A stretch of DNA of 7,471 nucleotides from Candidatus Bathyarchaeota archaeon (GTDB lineage: Archaea > Thermoproteota > Bathyarchaeia > TCS64). The position numbers and the translations under genes are program-made. The first letter of the stretch is position 1. The number at the start of each line of letters is the position of its first letter. The stretch spans positions 1 to 7,471 of the forward strand of contig PBSW01000057.1 of NCBI GenBank assembly GCA_002726865.1. Direction: 5' to 3'. Below, one piece after another: positions 1-5,570 of this stretch. Under the pieces are notes generated by a model. The model saw only the letters and a list, made by a program, of their open reading frames with translations, ran no database searches and was not told the DNA's origin.

Positions 1-342
1 CAAATCTTCAGGCGAGTATTCTTTTCTCCCAAAACCACTGGCAATAATTATCTCAAGATGGCGTATATTGACGTGCCACCTGGAGCCACGGGTACATCCC
101 ATGTTCACCTGGGAGAAGAAATGGTATACACTATAAAAGGGAAAGCGCTTTTTCAACTAAATGGTAAAGATTACTTGTTGGAGGAAGGCACATGTTTTCT
201 GATTCCCCCAGACATTGAACATCCAGCACGAGTTGTTGGAAATGAAAACTGGGTAGCGGTTGCAGTTTATTGTGATGAATGTCCTGTTCTCAAAAAAGCG
301 CTATACAAAGAAGACATGGCATACCCCATGTCTAAGTGTTAA
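1..342 (+). CDS. Cupin-domain protein, 5' end outside the window
   Basis: A single-domain cupin of unknown substrate. The frame is open to the left edge and the residues before the first ATG (position 58) already read like the first strands of a cupin, so the start probably lies outside the window. Counting from the first codon seen, motif 1 is HVH (H34, H36), E40 and G47, fitting HxH(x3)E(x6)G. Motif 2 has the spacing G-x5-PPD-x2-H with H74. The usual three-His/one-Glu metal site is therefore complete, so metal binding is likely. Cupins of this size act as small dioxygenases, isomerases or ligand-binding proteins, and nothing here decides between these. The C-terminal tail has two further Cys (DECPVL and the last residue), not part of the cupin motifs. 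A hairpin-type terminator starts 3 nt after the stop, so this is probably the end of its transcript. Confidence 0.85.
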   Translation, partial: QIFRRVFFSPKTTGNNYLKMAYIDVPPGATGTSHVHLGEEMVYTIKGKALFQLNGKDYLLEEGTCFLIPPDIEHPARVVGNENWVAVAVYCDECPVLKKALYKEDMAYPMSKC

Positions 343-345
343 ACT

Positions 346-382
346 GTGCGTATGTGTATACGCGTGTTTTTCGTGTTTTTGT
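346..382 (+). terminator. Hairpin plus T-tract terminator behind the cupin gene
   Basis: GCGTAT (348-353), loop GTGT (354-357) and ATACGC (358-363) form a perfect 6-bp stem, extendable by two G-T wobble pairs. It is followed by GTGTTTTTCGTGTTTTT (364-380) with two runs of five T. It begins just after the cupin stop codon. T-rich tracts are the main archaeal termination signal. The hairpin also resembles a bacterial intrinsic terminator. Confidence 0.6.
367..382 (+). repeat. T-rich 16-nt motif, copy 1
   Basis: The 16 bases TTTTTCGTGTTTTTGT occur exactly here and again at 2312-2327. Both copies are preceded by GTG-rich sequence and followed within about 10 nt by a long purine-rich stretch of G and A. 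Here the motif is the T-tract of the cupin terminator. Confidence 0.55.
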
Positions 383-550
383 ATGGTTAGAGAAGGAGAA
401 GAGGAAAACAGAATAAGGAATTCACGAAGGTTCCGGAAATAGATAAAGAATATTCTAAGACATTCTCGTAAAAATGCATAATATCCGCGCGCGAGTGCAA
501 CAAAATTCAATCATTCGGTATATGAATTGTAAAACAGGTTGAGGGGGACT

Positions 551-561
551 GGATATATATT
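551..561 (+). promoter_or_regulatory. TATA-like box upstream of the 22-codon ORF
   Basis: GGATATATATT sits about 35-40 nt upstream of the ATG at 592. An archaeal start about 25 nt downstream of the box would fall near 580 and leave a very short leader holding GAGGT. It could drive the short ORF, the reductase gene further on, or nothing; AT-rich DNA produces such boxes by chance. Confidence 0.3.
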
Positions 562-591
562 TCAGTATACTCGAAAGAAAAAAGAGGTACT

Positions 592-660
592 ATGGAAAAA
601 ATTACCACTAAAATTGAGCTGATCACCGCATTCCTTTTCTTACTAATCCCATTCTCATAA
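592..660 (+). CDS. Doubtful 22-aa hydrophobic peptide or 5' gene remnant
   Basis: ATG at 592 opens a 22-codon frame ending with TAA at 658-660. It is preceded by GAGGT (584-588), only 3 nt from the ATG, which is tight for an SD, and by a TATA-like box. The peptide has a Lys-containing start (MEKITTK) and then a run of hydrophobic residues (ITAFLFLLIPF), the shape of a signal peptide or membrane anchor. It could be a small membrane peptide, an uninterrupted stub of a lost secreted or membrane protein, or chance. The frame stays open for only 10 more codons after the stop. The reductase gene starts 34 nt downstream. Confidence 0.25.
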   Translation: MEKITTKIELITAFLFLLIPFS

Positions 661-663
661 GCG

Positions 664-673
664 TTATATTTTA
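664..673 (+). promoter_or_regulatory. TATA box of the ketopantoate reductase-family gene
   Basis: TTATATTTTA is centred about 27 nt before the ATG at 695. There is no SD-like sequence between box and ATG. This is the spacing expected for a leaderless archaeal transcript that starts at or next to the start codon. Confidence 0.5.
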
Positions 674-694
674 AAAAAGGCATTTTCTTGTGAT

Positions 695-1672
695 ATGCGT
701 TTCATAATATATGGTGCAGGTGCAGTGGGTAGCATTATTGGAGGACATATGTATAAGGCAAATAATGATGTATTATTGATAGCTAATACTCATCATGCGA
801 ATATAATAAATAAAAATGGATTAGAATTGAATACTCCTGATGATAAGTATATACTAGATATCCCTGCATATAACAATATATCAAGAATAAAATCTTTCAA
901 AGATGATGATGTAATATTTCTAACCATGAAATCACAACATGTGCTAAGAAGTTTAGGACAATTGCGAGCAAGCGCTGGTAGAGATATACCAGTTTTCTGT
1001 TTCCAGAATGGGATAAGCACTGAGCCTCTTGCACAGAGAGTGTTCACCAATATTTATGGGGGAGTAATATCCATGGCAGGTATTTTCCTAAAGCCAGGAA
1101 TAGTTTATGACAGCGTAAATAATGGTAGATGCTTTGTAGAGGTAGGAGCCTACCCACGTGGTATAGATTGCATCGCAAAAAAAGTTGCCGAGTCTCTGAA
1201 GGACTCGGGTTTTGCAGGGGGCTTGAATAAGGAAGTTATGATGACAAAAGGGGCTAAGTGTCTCCAGAGCCTAGGGCACGCCCTCCTAGCGATAACTGAT
1301 GGGAAAGGGGACCAAGATAGTTTCCAAAGAAGTTTAAGATATGAGGCTAAACAGGTCTGGAGCAGAGTTGGGATAAAGTGGGAAGACCTTGATTTGTTTA
1401 AATATAGGGCGGGAAAAGAGCGGGGCGAAATAATTCGGAATAAAATATTCCTAGAAAATAGTACGATAGTTTCATCTTGGCAAAGTCTTGTTAGAGAAAC
1501 GGGAAACATTGAAGTCTGGCAAATTAACGGGGATGTTGTTGATTTAGGTAAGATGCTAAACATTGAAACACCCTATAATGAAATAGTCTGCAGGGTGGCG
1601 CATAAAATGGCTATAAATGGAGAGAAACCCGGAAAATATTCCATTCAAGACTTATTGAGAAAAATTGGATGA
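695..1672 (+). CDS. Ketopantoate reductase (ApbA/PanE) family oxidoreductase
   Basis: A 325-aa NAD(P)H-dependent reductase of the ApbA/PanE fold, normal in length. Family members reduce 2-dehydropantoate to pantoate for coenzyme A synthesis or act on related 2-keto acids. The N-terminal Rossmann half begins with GAGAVG (residues 7-12), which fixes the ATG start. N105 in CFQNGIS matches a conserved substrate-binding Asn, K188 matches the catalytic Lys, and the C-terminal half keeps S260/S261, E273 and the ING turn (277-279). In the helix after the Lys, many relatives read K-L-L-x-N-L-G-N-A; here it is K-C-L-Q-S-L-G-H-A, so both Asn are changed (S192, H195). Classic pantoate-forming activity is therefore uncertain and I withhold the name panE. 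The first quarter is much more AT-rich than the middle. The gene stands alone, with a TATA box and no SD, and converges on a broken gene. Confidence 0.8.
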   Translation: MRFIIYGAGAVGSIIGGHMYKANNDVLLIANTHHANIINKNGLELNTPDDKYILDIPAYNNISRIKSFKDDDVIFLTMKSQHVLRSLGQLRASAGRDIPVFCFQNGISTEPLAQRVFTNIYGGVISMAGIFLKPGIVYDSVNNGRCFVEVGAYPRGIDCIAKKVAESLKDSGFAGGLNKEVMMTKGAKCLQSLGHALLAITDGKGDQDSFQRSLRYEAKQVWSRVGIKWEDLDLFKYRAGKERGEIIRNKIFLENSTIVSSWQSLVRETGNIEVWQINGDVVDLGKMLNIETPYNEIVCRVAHKMAINGEKPGKYSIQDLLRKIG

Positions 1673-1696
1673 TTCTGAGCATTTGAAAAAAGGCTA

Positions 1697-2058
1697 TTAA
1701 CGGTACCCCGTGGACGCGAATAACTCAAATATTCGCCATTGACCTGAACCGATACAAAGAACACCACAGTAGTAACCTACAATCATCCCATCTACTGGGG
1801 ACTTTTTCTTCTCAACAACGTCGTCAAAGAAGGTCCACATCTTACCTATATTCTGACCTCCCTTAATCAAGTCCTTGATATTTACAAGGGGCGGTAAGAA
1901 CCCTCCTCTTCGCGAATATATCGTTAGCCCAAGAGAACGCATGTACTGAGTCTTCTCCACTTTTATTTCCTCCTCAGGCATATCTTCAAATGTCTCATCG
2001 CATTAGCAATATCTTCTCTCATCGCCGATATATTGAGGCCATTCCCGATACCGTTCTC
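1697..2058 (-). pseudogene. Remnant of a succinylglutamate desuccinylase/aspartoacylase-family deacylase
   Basis: The segment 1981-1697 on the - strand encodes 94 residues resembling the C-terminal beta domain of AstE/aspartoacylase-type zinc deacylases: YSRRGGFLPP, then a LIKGGQNIGKM turn, then SPVDGMIVGYYC and a GSGQWRIFEL end. The residues expected just before it lie in another frame, from 2058 down to about 1982: ENGIGNGLN, then ISAMREDIANAMRHLK. The frames are joined by ATATG where ATG would restore HLK-MPEEEI, so an extra AT dinucleotide explains the break. The zinc-binding catalytic domain (about two thirds of the usual protein) is missing; a TGA and unrelated sequence lie upstream. 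Hence a truncated, frameshifted pseudogene. The family call rests on my recognition of the pattern; a sequencing error could explain the frameshift but not the missing N-terminus. Confidence 0.6.
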
Positions 2059-2370
2059 TCATCTATTTGACTCAAGAGAGAATTCAAGGGGCGTTACGGG
2101 ACTTCCCGGTTCTGCACCACTAGCCTAAATTCATCTTTTGTGAATACAGCTGATCTCATAAGCTTGTTAAGCTTCGAATCCAGTGGAGATTTTGAGACAA
2201 GAAGTCAATCCTAACCGTAGATCTGCTTACATCCATGCATACAGTTGTGGACATCTGGAGCGGATTCTTTCAACACTGTGTGTATAAGGTATGCAACCTG
2301 CGGTGTGTGTTTTTTTCGTGTTTTTGTGTGTTTAAAGAGTAAGAGAGAGAAAGGGAGGGGGTTTGAGCCT
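2059..2370. other. Region without an intact gene, possible decayed sequence
   Basis: Reading the - strand from 2204 to 2028 gives one frame with protein-like composition interrupted by a single TAA (for example KLNKLMRSAVFTKDEFRLVV, then after the stop LLSQIDERTVSGM). I do not recognise it. Its lower part overlaps the deacylase remnant in another frame, so at most one is genuine there. An ORF at 2211-2405 on the - strand crosses the T-rich repeat and looks like chance. The rest is the T-rich motif (2311-2327) and a purine tract (about 2334-2361). Confidence 0.35.
2312..2327 (+). repeat. T-rich 16-nt motif, copy 2
   Basis: An exact second copy of the 16-base motif at 367-382. It is preceded by GTGTGTG and followed by a purine tract (about 2334-2361). 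Unlike copy 1 it has no good hairpin before it and no clear + strand gene ending at it, so it is either an orphan terminator left by a lost gene or a dispersed intergenic element. Confidence 0.5.
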
Positions 2371-2380
2371 AAATTATAAT
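2371..2380 (+). promoter_or_regulatory. TATA box of the AtzG-like/amidase operon
   Basis: AAATTATAAT is centred about 28 nt before the ATG at 2404. No SD precedes that ATG (the bases are GACCTACCC), so the first gene of the operon is probably translated from a leaderless or nearly leaderless message. Confidence 0.5.
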
Positions 2381-2403
2381 GCCTTCCAGAGTAAGACCTA
2401 CCC

Positions 2404-2610
2404 ATGGTTAATGAGAATCAAAAAGAAGCAGATTTTCTGTTCCGAATGGTGAAAGAACGATACGAGAATCTGCTAAGCGCAGAGGAGCTAGAGGAGGTCC
2501 TGAAAGGGGTGGAAGGCATCACAAAGGACGCTGAAGCCCTAAGATCCGTAAAGCTGGGAAATAACAACGAACCCTTCTTCATCTTTAAGCCCTTCCTGAA
2601 GGGGGCATAA
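2404..2610 (+). CDS. AtzG/GatC-like small subunit of the amidase
   Basis: A 68-aa acidic, mostly helical protein directly before an amidase gene. Its layout resembles the AtzG-like family (DUF4089): a first helix, then LSAEELEEVLKGVEGI, a helix with AEALRSVKL, and a C-terminal EPFFIFKPF that matches the EP..F.P ending of that family. AtzG partners the amidase AtzE in cyanuric acid degradation and is related in fold to GatC, which wraps around the GatA amidase of the tRNA amidotransferase. By analogy this protein should stabilise or help activate the downstream amidase in the cytoplasm; its substrate is not implied. The ATG at 2404 follows a TATA box and no SD. The stop TAA (2608-2610) is in the same frame as the amidase, with coding sequence resuming immediately. 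The family call is by pattern and position, not by a search. Confidence 0.7.
   Translation: MVNENQKEADFLFRMVKERYENLLSAEELEEVLKGVEGITKDAEALRSVKLGNNNEPFFIFKPFLKGA
2601..2605 (+). promoter_or_regulatory. Candidate ribosome binding site for the amidase ACG start
   Basis: GAAGGGGG ends at 2605, 8 nt before the ACG at 2614. It lies over the last codons of the small-subunit gene, as expected for tightly coupled operon genes. It matches the anti-SD only as a G-run, so support is moderate. It is too far upstream to serve the TTG at 2713. Confidence 0.35.
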
Positions 2611-2613
2611 AGA

Positions 2614-4020
2614 ACGCCGAACCCAATCTACAAGTCGATCCGGGAACTCGGCTCCTTCATCCGAGACGGATCCGTATCACCCATCGAGCTCACAGGGAAG
2701 TTCATAGAGCGGTTGGAGACCCTCGGGCCGAGGTACAACGCCATTGTCACCGTCACAAAGGAGAGAGCGATGGAGCAGGCTGAGAGAGCCGAGACTGAGA
2801 TTCGAGAGGGAAACTACAGGGGACCCCTCCACGGTATACCCTACGGCGCCAAGGACCTCCTGGCCACCTCCGGTGGAATACCTACCTCTTGGGGTGCCGC
2901 CCCTTTCAGGAACCGGACGTTTGACTATGATGCCAGCATTATCATGAAGCTGGATGATGCCGGTGCAGTATTGGCCTCAAAACTGGCGATGGTGGAGATC
3001 GCTGGAGGCATGGGTTACCACCAACCAAACGCCTCTTTCACAGGTCCCGGGCGGAATCCATGGGATCCAGATATGTGGACAGGAGGGTCCTCAAGCGGTT
3101 CAGGGGCGGCAGTGGCGGCAGGTTTGGTGCCCTTCGCGATCGGCTCCGAGACCTGGGGCTCAATCCTCAGTCCGGCTAATAACTGCGGAGTTGCAGGTCT
3201 CCGACCTACATATGGGCGGGTGAGCCGATTTGGAGCCATGGCACTAAGCTGGACCCTTGATAAACTCGGGCCCCTCTGCCTGACCGCGGACGACTGTGGT
3301 ATCGTTTTAGAAGCCATTGCGGGACCAGACCCCAAAGACCAGACCGCCGCTGACATCAAATATGACTATGATGACGTTGACTCTGGATCCCATTTTAAGC
3401 TCGCTATTCTCCAAGGGGCCCTTGAGAGTTGCGATGAGGCCGTCAAAGAAAACTTCGAGAGCTCCCTCAGAGTCCTTGAGGGTTTCGCGAGCATCGAGAA
3501 TATTGAGTTACCTGACCTCCCATATGAGGCGGTCACGCGGACCATATTGAATGGGGAGGCAGCAAGCGCCTTTGAAGATTTCACTGAAAACGGCTTGGCA
3601 GGAGAGTTGACCGCCCCAGAGTGCCATTATGGCCCGTACGCTAGGACAGCGGTGCTAGCCAAGGACTATCTAAAGGCATTAAGGCTGAGAGGTGTTATCT
3701 GTGAAATAGTCAACGAAGCCATGGAGCCCTTTGATGCAGTAGTAGCCCCCTCTAGGAACTCACCGGCGTCCCCAATAAGTCAAAAGTTCAGAAAGGCCGC
3801 ACCGGGAACCGTCCGGGACACTATGGGGGCGGTCGGGAACGGGGCAGGTCTTCCATCTATCTCCATCCCGAATGGGTTCACCTCGATGGTGCTACCCACG
3901 GGGATCCAGTTTATGGGGAGACCATACAAGGAAAATACGATAATCGCCGTAGCCCGGAAGTATCAATCCAAGACAGATTGGCATCTCAAACACCCGAAAA
4001 ACCTAGTTCCTAAAGTGTAG
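2614..4020 (+). CDS. Amidase-signature hydrolase (GatA/AtzE-like)
   Basis: A Ser-cisSer-Lys amidase of about 468 aa, a normal family length, hydrolysing an amide or similar C-N bond. From the presumed ACG start, the catalytic Lys is K80 (PYGAKDLL), the Ser-rich loop is GGSSSGS (157-163) with the cis-Ser, and the nucleophile is S183 in SETWGSI, followed by GLRPTYGRVSRFGAMA. Residue W181 occupies a position that is usually Gly or Ser beside the oxyanion hole. The typical N-terminal helix (IRELGSFIRDGSVSPIEL) is encoded from about 2638, yet no ATG, GTG or TTG lies between the upstream TAA and TTG at 2713, which would cut that helix off. ACG at 2614 is the best placed start, but a mutated start or sequence error is possible. 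The AtzG-like gene immediately upstream argues for an AtzE-type two-subunit enzyme. With no GatB or other tRNA amidotransferase gene nearby, a GatA role is unlikely. Confidence 0.85.
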   Translation, partial: TPNPIYKSIRELGSFIRDGSVSPIELTGKFIERLETLGPRYNAIVTVTKERAMEQAERAETEIREGNYRGPLHGIPYGAKDLLATSGGIPTSWGAAPFRNRTFDYDASIIMKLDDAGAVLASKLAMVEIAGGMGYHQPNASFTGPGRNPWDPDMWTGGSSSGSGAAVAAGLVPFAIGSETWGSILSPANNCGVAGLRPTYGRVSRFGAMALSWTLDKLGPLCLTADDCGIVLEAIAGPDPKDQTAADIKYDYDDVDSGSHFKLAILQGALESCDEAVKENFESSLRVLEGFASIENIELPDLPYEAVTRTILNGEAASAFEDFTENGLAGELTAPECHYGPYARTAVLAKDYLKALRLRGVICEIVNEAMEPFDAVVAPSRNSPASPISQKFRKAAPGTVRDTMGAVGNGAGLPSISIPNGFTSMVLPTGIQFMGRPYKENTIIAVARKYQSKTDWHLKHPKNLVPKV

Positions 4021-4157
4021 GGTCAGATATCCGGAGGTTCCAACTTTCTAGTACGAATAGCAGATTTAGCCTTGAATGTAAATGTCCACACACGTAGCCC
4101 TTGCGAATCCACCAGACTCAATAGAATTAAAGGGAGTTGAACTATCTTTTGCATATC

Positions 4158-4163
4158 GGGTGA
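4158..4163 (+). promoter_or_regulatory. Candidate ribosome binding site for tldD
   Basis: GGGTGA includes GGTGA, the 3' half of the consensus SD AGGAGGTGATC. It lies 6 nt before a CTG at 4170 and 18 nt before the TTG at 4182. The spacing is right for CTG and too long for TTG, which bears on the choice of tldD start. Confidence 0.4.
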
Positions 4164-4181
4164 CTTTCACTGTTTGATCTG

Positions 4182-5558
4182 TTGGAGAAGGCTTTAGAAA
4201 GAGGCCGGGACTTAGGGGCAGCCTACGTAGAGTTGAGAGGGGAGTCGGGGTTCGTCGAGTATATTCAGATGGACGACTTCCGGGTCACCGCTCTCACCCA
4301 GAGGATAGAGCAGGGCGTCGCGGTGCGGGTGCTTATGGACGGGGCGTGGGGGTTTGTATCTACGGGGGACCTTAGCGCCCTTGAAGGCGCAGTCGATAAT
4401 GCTTATAGAATGGCGAAGGCGGCGGCTGCGTCGCGCAGGGAAGCCATAGTGCTCTCAGATATAAAGGCGGTGCGTGACGTAGATGAGATAAAGGTGGCGA
4501 GGGACCCCAGGCATGTCCCCATCGAGGAGAAGATTAACTATTTAGAGTCTATGACTAAGGTGATCAAGGGTTATGATCCCCGGATTACGGCGGTCACCGT
4601 CAAAGTTAGATCCGCCTCGGGGAAGAAGTACCTCTCCACGTCGGACGGGACGAGAATCCAGTCTGACATAATGTTGGTGTGGAGCTATCCGTGGGTGACG
4701 GGAAAAGAAGGGGACAGCTTGAGCTCCGCGAGGCATGAGGAGGCATCCACCACCCAAGGGTGGGAGTACATGGATGATTTTGCGACCCCCGAGTTCATGG
4801 GGGAGGAGGTAGCGAGAAAGGTGAAGCTCCAGCTAGGAGGCGTGTCCCCTAAGGCCGGTAGTTTTCCCTGCGTGATTGGGCCTAGGGTGGTGGGAACCCT
4901 TGCCCATGAGGCTCTGGGCCACCTGGCCGAGGCTGATCTCACGGTGAACAGCACTTTCAACGGGAAAATTGGGAAAGTCGTCGCATCTGAAGGAGTCACC
5001 ATGATCGACGACGGCACCCTCCCAGGGAATGTTGGAACCACCCGCTTCGACGATGAGGGGGTTCCCACGAGCAGGGTGGAGCTCATAAAGGACTCCGTCC
5101 TCACGGGGCTACTCACCAATAGGGAGTACGCCTCGAAGCTTGGACTCCAAGCCTCGGGGAACGCCAGGGCCGAGAACTATCTCCACCCTCCTATCATCCG
5201 AATGAGAAGTACATTCTTTGAAACTGGAGACTGGTCCAATGACGAGCTCTTCGATGGCATCGAGTTCGGGTACTACTGCCTCGACATGCGGGGTGGCCAG
5301 GCCCAGCTGAACGCCAGCTTCCAAGTGGGGATCCAAGAGGCCTACGAGATTGTAGAAGGGGAGATCGGGTTACCCGTGACAGACCTATCTATCTCAGGGA
5401 TAGCCACAGACTCCCTTTTCCAGATCCAGGGCATCTCTGATGACGAGATCACTTTCGGAGCGGGCCGATGTGGGAAAGGGCAGGAAGCCTTCATCTCGGA
5501 CGGAGGCCCTACCACCAGGTTCATGGAGGGTGGAATAACTTTCGGGGGACAAAGATAG
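4182..5558 (+). CDS. tldD: TldD zinc metalloprotease subunit
   Basis: Catalytic subunit of the TldD/TldE protease, which degrades unfolded peptides in the cytoplasm and in some bacteria matures or cleaves modified peptides such as microcin B17. The protein is 458 aa from TTG. It has the N-terminal domain (GAAYVELRGE early, QGVAVRVLMDGAWGF at 44-57), the metal motif HEALGH at residues 242-247, and C430 in GRCGKGQ, the place of the third zinc ligand in E. coli TldD. DEGVPTS (291-297) is also typical. I record TTG (4182) because it is an accepted start, but CTG at 4170 gives the more family-like beginning FDLLEKALE and has a well spaced SD; no ATG exists after the in-frame TGA at 4161. The 161-base gap behind the amidase has no T-tract, so cotranscription with it is possible. 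pmbA follows after 12 nt. Confidence 0.93.
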   Translation: MEKALERGRDLGAAYVELRGESGFVEYIQMDDFRVTALTQRIEQGVAVRVLMDGAWGFVSTGDLSALEGAVDNAYRMAKAAAASRREAIVLSDIKAVRDVDEIKVARDPRHVPIEEKINYLESMTKVIKGYDPRITAVTVKVRSASGKKYLSTSDGTRIQSDIMLVWSYPWVTGKEGDSLSSARHEEASTTQGWEYMDDFATPEFMGEEVARKVKLQLGGVSPKAGSFPCVIGPRVVGTLAHEALGHLAEADLTVNSTFNGKIGKVVASEGVTMIDDGTLPGNVGTTRFDDEGVPTSRVELIKDSVLTGLLTNREYASKLGLQASGNARAENYLHPPIIRMRSTFFETGDWSNDELFDGIEFGYYCLDMRGGQAQLNASFQVGIQEAYEIVEGEIGLPVTDLSISGIATDSLFQIQGISDDEITFGAGRCGKGQEAFISDGGPTTRFMEGGITFGGQR

Positions 5559-5564
5559 GAGGAG
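5557..5564 (+). promoter_or_regulatory. Ribosome binding site of pmbA
   Basis: AGGAGGAG overlaps the tldD stop codon (TAG at 5556-5558) and ends 6 nt before the pmbA ATG. It is the strongest SD in the window and indicates translation within a tldD-pmbA message. Confidence 0.75.
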
Positions 5565-5570
5565 ACTAAC

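Larger units (their letters stand above)
343..694 (+). other. AT-rich intergenic region
   Basis: This 352-base stretch holds, in order: the cupin terminator (346-382), a purine-rich tract (about 389-420), about 130 bases in which I see nothing convincing, a TATA-like box with a 22-codon ORF (551-660), and the presumed promoter of the next gene (664-673). A reverse-strand ORF runs over 301-510, but it overlaps the cupin end, crosses the T-rich tract and resembles no family I know. No tRNA-like structure was found. Confidence 0.5.

Noticed and set aside
505..527. Inverted repeat AATTCA...TGAATT as an operator
   Set aside because: A 6-bp AT-rich match with an 11-base spacer is expected by chance in this AT-rich gap, and it is far from the nearest promoter-like box.
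2195..2240. Helix-turn-helix-like string (SRSTVRIDFL) on the - strand
   Set aside because: Only about 10 residues resemble a recognition helix and the frame closes after a short distance; too little to call a regulator.
2211..2405. Reverse-strand ORF of 64 codons before the AtzG-like gene
   Set aside because: It starts in the promoter of the + strand operon and reads through the T-rich repeat and purine tract, giving low-complexity Lys/Thr/His and Leu/Phe runs; no family likeness.
2608..2610. TAA read as a sense codon to fuse the small subunit and the amidase
   Set aside because: TAA has no known recoding in archaea (pyrrolysine uses TAG, selenocysteine TGA), and the small protein ends at the expected place for its family. 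It is kept only as an alternative in the start-codon finding.
4685..5119. Long reverse-strand ORF (144 codons) inside tldD
   Set aside because: It lies opposite a strongly conserved part of tldD including the HEALGH motif and resembles no family; it is a by-product of GC-rich coding sequence. The same holds for the reverse ORFs at 1150-1563, 3015-3359, 5342-5734 and 6305-6652.
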